Part shown: positions 7,057-11,189 of the stretch, piece after piece
Numbering within the stretch: the stretch's first letter is position 1
Layout: every line of letters starts with the position of its first letter
Source of the DNA: an uncultured Campylobacter sp.
Lineage (GTDB): Bacteria > Campylobacterota > Campylobacteria > Campylobacterales > Campylobacteraceae
Length of the DNA stretch: 11,189 bases
Direction of reading: 5' to 3'
NCBI RefSeq assembly: GCF_938030785.1
Contig: NZ_CALHIK010000169.1
Span: 1-11,189 of the forward strand
Notes under the pieces: model-generated
Seen by the model: the letters and a program-made list of their open reading frames with translations, nothing else
Databases searched by the model: none
Told to the model about the DNA's origin: nothing
Position numbers and translations under genes: made by a program

Positions 7057-8351
7057 AAAAAGTCCTAATTTTACTCAATATGGGCGGTCCGAATAATCTG
7101 GGCGAAGTTGAAGTTTTTTTAAAAAATATGTTTAACGACCCCTTTATTTTGGGCGTTAAGAGCGATTTTTGGCGTAGCGTTTTAGCCGCGCTCATCGTAA
7201 AAAGCAGAACCGCATCGGCGCGCAGCAACTACGAAAAATTGGGCGGACGCTCGCCGATATGCTCCATCACCGAAGCGCTTTGCGAGCAGGTAAATTTACT
7301 CGCGCGAGCAAAATATGGCGCGGGATTAAAATTTGAAAATGCAGATGGTGCGCAAAATTTAAAATTTCAGAGCGCAGCTAAATTTCAAAATGAGGTAGAA
7401 TTTCAGGGTGCCACAAAATTTAATAGCCCAGATTTTAGCGCTACATGCAAGCTGCAAAATTCCGCTAAATTTCAAGAAGGCGGCGAGCCTGGTGGCGAGG
7501 CTAAATTTCAAAACCAAACCGAATTTACAAGCGCCGCAGGTGAGCCGGCGCAAGAGGCACAGAGCGAGCCGGCGCAAGACACTCTATTGCAAAACCAGCC
7601 GCCGCAGAGCGTCCCGACACAGGGTGAGGCGCTGCAAAATGAAGCGCCGAAGAATGAAAAACCGATAGATGAGCTAATTTGCGATTATGCGATGAATTAC
7701 ACGCCGCCCTTTGCGGAGGATGTGTTTAAAAAATATGCGGATTTTGACGAGATAATTTTGATGCCTTTGTATCCGCACTTCTCAAAAACGACGGTGCAAT
7801 CGAGCCTGTGCTCTGCCGAAGCGGCGCTTAAGCGGCTCGGGATAAAAAATTATAAAATCATCGACATTTTCTACGAAAGCGCCGCTTACAACGAAATTTT
7901 GCTAAATTTAATTGCGGATTGCGTCTCGAAATTTAGCGCGGATGAAATTTCTCAAATTTCGCTTATATTTTCCGCGCATTCGCTGCCGGTAAAAATGGTT
8001 GCTGCGGGCGATCCCTACGAGGCGCAGGTAAAGGCGCACGTGGAAATTTTAAAAGATCTGCTGGCTGCGCGCGGAATTAAATTTAAAGAGATTATCTTGG
8101 CGTATCAATCGCGCCTGGGTCCCGTGAAGTGGCTAGAGCCCAATGTCGCGGACGTCTTGCGGGATCTGCAGAGCAAAAAAGTGCTCATATTTCCGATCGC
8201 GTTTTGCGTGGATAATTCCGAGACCGATTTTGAGCTGGATATTTTTTATAGAGCCCGGGCGCGCGAGCTGGGTTATGAATACTACGAAGTTTGCAAATGC
8301 CCGGACTCCCGCGAGGATTTTGCGAAATTTATACTCGCTCAAGCGTTGTAA
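7053..8351 (+). CDS. hemH: Ferrochelatase with a large internal low-complexity insertion
   Basis: HemH inserts Fe2+ into protoporphyrin IX, the last step of haem synthesis, at the cytoplasmic face of the inner membrane. N-terminal family motifs are LILLNMGGPNN (5-15), FLKNMFNDP (22-30) and YEKLGGRSPI (60-69). The frame resumes with DYAMNYTPPF (211-220), ILMPLYPHFSKTTVQSS (235-251), the catalytic-histidine motif FSAHSLP (306-312; His309), YQSRLGPVKWLEP (351-363) and VDNSETDFEL (386-395), which carries the conserved acidic residue Glu390. These parts together make a normal core of about 315 residues. The total is 432 because residues of about 89-205 form an extra segment of KFQ repeats and a Pro/Gln/Glu-rich tract, placed between a helix and the next core strand. 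The frame stays open throughout and all core motifs are intact, so I expect a working enzyme with a disordered loop. The start overlaps the upstream stop (ATGA). Confidence 0.93.
   Translation: MKKVLILLNMGGPNNLGEVEVFLKNMFNDPFILGVKSDFWRSVLAALIVKSRTASARSNYEKLGGRSPICSITEALCEQVNLLARAKYGAGLKFENADGAQNLKFQSAAKFQNEVEFQGATKFNSPDFSATCKLQNSAKFQEGGEPGGEAKFQNQTEFTSAAGEPAQEAQSEPAQDTLLQNQPPQSVPTQGEALQNEAPKNEKPIDELICDYAMNYTPPFAEDVFKKYADFDEIILMPLYPHFSKTTVQSSLCSAEAALKRLGIKNYKIIDIFYESAAYNEILLNLIADCVSKFSADEISQISLIFSAHSLPVKMVAAGDPYEAQVKAHVEILKDLLAARGIKFKEIILAYQSRLGPVKWLEPNVADVLRDLQSKKVLIFPIAFCVDNSETDFELDIFYRARARELGYEYYEVCKCPDSREDFAKFILAQAL
7326..7535 (+). repeat. Degenerate 18-base (six-codon) repeat inside hemH, encoding x-[K/E]-F-Q-x-x
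   Basis: Nine units of the form x-K/E-F/L-Q-x-x can be read in frame, with the K or E at HemH residues 93, 104, 110, 116, 122, 133, 139, 151 and 157. The spacings are 11, 6, 6, 6, 11, 6, 12 and 6 residues, so most are six or close to a multiple of six. A typical unit is GCT-AAA-TTT-CAA-AAN-Gnn. The units are diverged, which suggests an old expansion. AAATTT is a self-complementary word common in this genome, which probably seeded it. Confidence 0.75.
7542..7579 (+). repeat. Short direct repeat in the Pro/Gln-rich part of the hemH insertion
   Basis: The 14-base word GAGCCGGCGCAAGA occurs at 7542-7555 and again at 7566-7579, exactly 24 bases apart and in frame, encoding the two EPAQ tetrapeptides. 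It looks like a small in-frame duplication separate from the KFQ repeat just upstream. Confidence 0.75.
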
Positions 8352-8423
8352 ATTTAGGAATTAAATTTAACTTTTCTATTCGAGTTTTTATACTTTTGCG
8401 GAGTTCGCAAGCCTAATACAATG

Positions 8424-8452
8424 CCGATAAAATCGGTAAAATTTATCTTTTT
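8424..8452 (+). terminator. Weak candidate terminator after hemH
   Basis: About 75 bases after the hemH stop, GATAAA (8426-8431) can pair with TTTATC (8442-8447), directly followed by five T. An alternative hairpin, CCGAT-AAA-ATCGG (8424-8436), overlaps it. Both stems are short and the first is AT-only apart from its base, so termination here is uncertain. Confidence 0.3.
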
Positions 8453-8487
8453 CGGTAATTAGATGGGGCTTTAAATTTGATTATTTC

Positions 8488-8518
8488 GCGGCGAGTTGCC
8501 TAGCCGCCTATTATTTTT
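8488..8518 (+). terminator. Second weak terminator candidate between hemH and the ankyrin gene
   Basis: GCGGC (8488-8492) can pair with GCCGC (8503-8507) around a 10-base loop, followed by the T-rich TATTATTTTT. The sequence lies at the meeting point of two convergent genes and runs into the stop codon of the ankyrin gene. A five-pair stem with a large loop is marginal, so this is only a candidate end for the hemH transcript. Confidence 0.3.
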
Positions 8519-9833
8519 GATCTTCCGCTTCTTTACTAAATAAATTTCTTTTATATTCTTTATAGTCTTTAGTTAGCCTCTCGACTTCCTCTTTAGATAT
8601 ATGAAAATTGGGGTTTTTGATATTTCTTTCATCTGCCGTAAATTCTATCACGCGAACTTTTTTCCGCTCTACCGCAAATAGTATATACTCTTTAATATTT
8701 TTAAAGGTAGCGTTCTTGTCGGAACAATGTTTTTGCAAAAAAGCAAGCTGGAACCTAGCTTTAGTTGCTTTCTTATAATATTCGCTTTCTACATCATACC
8801 TATATTCCTTATAACACCTATCATCATACATTCTTTTTAAAAATTCATCGTTCGGTATTCCGCCTATATCATATTGCAAAAGCAGATCTATCATAGCTCC
8901 GGGCTCTGGCACGTCTAACAGATCGCCATATACCGATTTATAAAGCCTAAACTCCTCTACTCCATACTCTTTATGGATATTCTTTATGTTTCTATAGCTC
9001 GGTATCTCCTCTAGTTTATTTGAAACATAGACCTCTCCCATATTGAAAGTGGAGTAGGTATACGGTCTATACCCGCTCTCTAGCACCATTTTCATTATAT
9101 CGTACATATTGTTTCTAACTAGGTGGCTGATAAAATAATACGGCTCGCCTCCGCCGCTAAAAAGAACCTCTTTCGTGCGGTAATGTATGATCGGAGTAGC
9201 GTTTTCGTCAAAGCTTATAGAATCTATCCAGTTTTCGACATCTCTAATGCCGTAAGTTTCCTGCACGATCTCTACTTCGTCAAACTTAACTCCGCTATCT
9301 AGCAAAAGCTTGACCGACTTAGTGGCGTTATTTTCCATAGCGTATGCCATAGGGGATAGCTCGTAATTGTCTTTCTTATGAGGATCGGCACCCATCTCTA
9401 TCAGCTTTTTTGCGGTCTTTTCGTCATCGTAAAAGCTAGCGTACATCAAAGGGGTAACGCCGAAATGAAGAGGGGTATCTACGCTTATATTATTATCCTG
9501 CATAAATTTTAAAATTTTATCCGTATCTTTTGATTTTAAACTCCTGCGCAAAAGTTCCATCGTGGGATTATCTCTAACCTCCTCTTCGTCTATATCCCAA
9601 TATCTATAGCCGACTGCGTTTATCTCCTTTTGCGTTACGTATTTAGCTAGCTCGGAGTTAGGATCTACTTTGGTATTTGCAGTGACGGTATAGTGAGAGG
9701 AGGTTGATGTAAATCTTAAGCCAATTCCAAATTTTAACGCTAAAACAATGGCGATGAGAACAATAACTATATAAGGAATGCTTTTAAAAATGTTTTTTAT
9801 GATTTTAAGCAAGGTTTTAAAAAAAGTTTTCAA
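8511..9833 (-). CDS. Membrane-anchored ankyrin-repeat protein
   Basis: The 440-residue protein has a lysine-rich N terminus and one hydrophobic helix at about residues 20-37. It is therefore probably a signal-anchor protein with its long C-terminal part in the periplasm. Ankyrin-type repeats are visible at about 126-155 (TPLMYASFYDDEKTAKKLIE, then GADP) and 160-186 (SPMAYAMENNATKSVKLLLD). Weaker ones appear at about 92-120, 231-258 and 311-325. The C-terminal 110 residues are charged and helical. Ankyrin repeats bind other proteins; no enzymatic motif is seen and I cannot name a partner. The start is TTG at 9833, chosen because AAGGAT (9839-9844) sits at ideal spacing and no other start precedes the membrane helix. 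The gene is AT-rich, faces hemH tail to tail, and is a paralogue of the next gene. Confidence 0.85.
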   Translation of the reverse strand: MKTFFKTLLKIIKNIFKSIPYIVIVLIAIVLALKFGIGLRFTSTSSHYTVTANTKVDPNSELAKYVTQKEINAVGYRYWDIDEEEVRDNPTMELLRRSLKSKDTDKILKFMQDNNISVDTPLHFGVTPLMYASFYDDEKTAKKLIEMGADPHKKDNYELSPMAYAMENNATKSVKLLLDSGVKFDEVEIVQETYGIRDVENWIDSISFDENATPIIHYRTKEVLFSGGGEPYYFISHLVRNNMYDIMKMVLESGYRPYTYSTFNMGEVYVSNKLEEIPSYRNIKNIHKEYGVEEFRLYKSVYGDLLDVPEPGAMIDLLLQYDIGGIPNDEFLKRMYDDRCYKEYRYDVESEYYKKATKARFQLAFLQKHCSDKNATFKNIKEYILFAVERKKVRVIEFTADERNIKNPNFHISKEEVERLTKDYKEYKRNLFSKEAEDQK

Positions 9834-9871
9834 ATTTGATCCTTCAGCCTTAAAACACTAGCCTGCAAAGA

Positions 9872-9899
9872 GCTTTAGCTTTTAAGCAAAACCTAAAGC
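9872..9899 (-). promoter_or_regulatory. Inverted repeat in the leader of the ankyrin gene
   Basis: GCTTTAG (9872-9878) and CTAAAGC (9893-9899) are perfect reverse complements separated by 14 bases. They lie between the predicted -10 box and the ribosome site of the 8511-9833 gene, so the leader RNA could fold here. No U-run follows, so it is not an intrinsic terminator. A regulatory role is only inferred. Confidence 0.35.
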
Positions 9900-9931
9900 G
9901 ACAACTCGTTTTATTCCCCAGAAGTGCTGCG

Positions 9932-9960
9932 ATTATATAACGATGAGGATTAACTTTCAC
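9932..9960 (-). promoter_or_regulatory. Promoter of the membrane-anchored ankyrin gene
   Basis: On the minus strand a perfect TATAAT at 9937-9932 is preceded at exactly 17 bases by GTGAAA (9960-9955), which matches four of six positions of TTGACA. Transcription would start near 9925 and give a leader of about 90 bases. This suggests the gene can be expressed independently of its upstream paralogue. Confidence 0.55.
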
Positions 9961-9984
9961 TTATACTAAAATTTTATCTATTTT

Positions 9985-10032
9985 TGCGGCTTACATTGTG
10001 TTTAAGCTTTAAAACATATAAAGTAAACCGCA
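9985..10032. repeat. Long inverted repeat between the two ankyrin genes
   Basis: TGCGGCTTAC (9985-9994) and GTAAACCGCA (10023-10032) pair over ten positions with one mismatch, which is a G-U pair in the minus-strand RNA. The 28-base loop holds a further partial palindrome around TTTAAGCTTTAAA. It starts about 45 bases after the stop of the 10077 gene on the minus strand. The base-run next to the stem is on the wrong side for a standard terminator of that gene. Confidence 0.5.
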
Positions 10033-10076
10033 CTGATAAAGTCTAAATTTAAATCCCTATCTTTGGTTTATATGGC

Positions 10077-11189
10077 TTATCTTACCAAGCCACCATTCTT
10101 ACTCGCCGGTTCATATCTTTTTAATATATATTTTATATCTTCGACCTGCGTTTCCGTCGGTACGTTTTTTAATTTAAAAAGAAGGTATTCTTTTTGAGTC
10201 ATGTTTTTATCGACCAGAAACACACTGTCAAGATGACGAAATTTAAAATCTCGTATCTCTTTATTTATCTTTATCTTGTTTGACCATTCTATATAGCTCT
10301 TAACATCCATAAACGTTTCATTTTCATCGGGTTTTCTTTTTTCAAATGCCCAAAGATCATTATAGCTCTTAAGCTCTTCAAATTTAAAATTCTTAATAGG
10401 GCAATATTTTTCATATATCGCAAGCTGCGTATCATATTCTTTCATCTCATCAGGATCAAGCGGAATCGGTTTTCTTACGATGATACCTTCTTGAATGAGT
10501 TTTCGTTCTATCTCAACTCTACTATCGCTGAAGTTTTTTATATATTTGTCCGTAATTCTCTTTTCTTTAACCCTATCTATACCCTCATTCATCGCATCAA
10601 TATATTTAAATTTATCTTCTATTACCTCTTTATGTGCCTGATAGCACTTATTATATGCCTCTTTAAGCTCCTCATTAGAGGGCTGCTTTTGAGCATTGTA
10701 TTTTAAAAGAATTTCCAATGTGGGTTTATAATCGGGCATATATGTTAGATCATGAGATAATTCATAATCATTGTATCTGTATCCTTCATCAAGAAGCATT
10801 TGTAAAATTTCTGTAAAACCGGAAAAAGCAACATATACAAAAGGATATATGCCATCTTTTGACCCTTTCTCTCTTGCTTCATACTTTGATTCATACTCTA
10901 CAGATATATTATCTCCGTTTATGGTTATATGTTTTATCATATCATGCTGAGGCGATTGCAAATATCTTTGTATTAGTGCTTTACTATCAAATTTTACTTT
11001 CTTACTCAACAAAAATTTTACCGCTTTAGTAGAGTTATTTTCAATAGCATAAGCTATCGGAGTAAGCTTAAATTTATCGGTAGCATTAATATCCGCTCCC
11101 TCTTTTACGAGCTCTTTTGCGGTATTTACATCATTGTAAAAGCATGCATACATCAGAGGCGTTGTATTAGCCTTCATCCTAAGATTAGC
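10077..11189 (-). CDS. Ankyrin-repeat protein, 5' end beyond the right window edge
   Basis: The open frame continues without a start to the right edge, giving 370 visible residues. The first internal Met (ATG at 11177) is not the start: the four codons before it (A-N-L-R) are in frame and align with the middle of the neighbouring paralogue. Ankyrin repeats are clear at the visible N terminus (TTPLMYACFYNDVNTAKELV, then EGADINATD) and just after (LTPIAYAIENNSTKAVKFLL). Weaker ones appear further on (TEILQMLLDEGYRYNDY and TLEILLKYNAQ). In a 60-residue stretch I count about 35 identities with residues 126-185 of the 8511-9833 protein, and similarity continues downstream, so the two are duplicates. 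By analogy about 120 residues, probably with a membrane anchor, lie outside the window. The second half is rich in Lys, Glu and Asp. The gene is AT-rich. Its partner and function are unknown. Confidence 0.85.
   Translation of the reverse strand, partial: ANLRMKANTTPLMYACFYNDVNTAKELVKEGADINATDKFKLTPIAYAIENNSTKAVKFLLSKKVKFDSKALIQRYLQSPQHDMIKHITINGDNISVEYESKYEAREKGSKDGIYPFVYVAFSGFTEILQMLLDEGYRYNDYELSHDLTYMPDYKPTLEILLKYNAQKQPSNEELKEAYNKCYQAHKEVIEDKFKYIDAMNEGIDRVKEKRITDKYIKNFSDSRVEIERKLIQEGIIVRKPIPLDPDEMKEYDTQLAIYEKYCPIKNFKFEELKSYNDLWAFEKRKPDENETFMDVKSYIEWSNKIKINKEIRDFKFRHLDSVFLVDKNMTQKEYLLFKLKNVPTETQVEDIKYILKRYEPASKNGGLVR

Noticed and set aside
7317..7667. hemH insertion as a mobile element or as a frameshifted pseudogene
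   Set aside because: There are no terminal inverted repeats, target duplications or transposase, the frame is continuous, and all catalytic motifs on both sides are intact.
7408..7668. Arg/Lys-rich open frame inside hemH, and an opposite-strand open frame at 7359-7577
   Set aside because: Both lie within the hemH insertion. The repeat period is a multiple of three and AAATTT is self-complementary, so several frames stay open by chance. Neither has a convincing start context.
9985..10032. Inverted repeat as an intrinsic terminator for the 10077 gene
   Set aside because: On the minus strand the stem is followed by A-rich sequence rather than T, and the loop is long.
10077..11177. Taking the ATG at 11177 as the start of the second ankyrin gene
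   Set aside because: The frame stays open to the window edge and the upstream codons align with the paralogue, so this Met is internal and the gene is truncated by the window.

Overview
The window looks like a chromosomal segment of a Campylobacter-type epsilonproteobacterium. The reasons are the constant use of AAATTT/TTTAAA words in and between genes, perfect TATAAT -10 boxes without strong -35 boxes, and a gene neighbourhood (hemH and an oxidoreductase divergent from alaS-maf-pbp1A) that I recall from Campylobacter. The core genes are richer in G+C (a hand-counted 60-base line inside alaS is 52%) than in C. jejuni or C. coli. That fits the oral, higher-GC species (gracilis/rectus/showae/curvus type), but the species cannot be fixed from sequence alone.

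Layout. Bases 1-342 (minus) hold the 5' part of an AT-rich, two-helix membrane protein that runs off the left edge. Bases 561-6059 (minus) are a tightly packed four-gene operon transcribed alaS -> four-helix membrane protein -> maf -> pbp1A. Every junction overlaps by 1-7 bases, and each start has its own Shine-Dalgarno sequence. Bases 6060-6183 are a divergent promoter region. Bases 6184-8351 (plus) are a two-gene operon, a Gfo/Idh/MocA-like oxidoreductase and hemH (ferrochelatase), joined by an ATGA overlap. Bases 8352-8510 are a convergent spacer with weak terminator candidates. Bases 8511-11189 (minus) hold two paralogous ankyrin-repeat genes. The first is complete and membrane-anchored. 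The second is cut off at its 5' end by the right window edge.

The core genes cover housekeeping work: tRNA-Ala charging (AlaS), removal of non-canonical nucleotides or septum-related function (Maf), peptidoglycan polymerisation and cross-linking (PBP1A), and the last step of haem synthesis (HemH). The flanking genes are visibly more AT-rich (hand-counted lines of 33% GC on both sides) and look accessory.

The most unusual features are (1) an insertion of about 115 residues in ferrochelatase, made of a degenerate six-residue K-F-Q repeat followed by a Pro/Gln/Glu-rich tract, and (2) the tandem pair of ankyrin paralogues, which may be part of a longer array. No tRNA, rRNA, CRISPR array, insertion sequence or integrase was seen.
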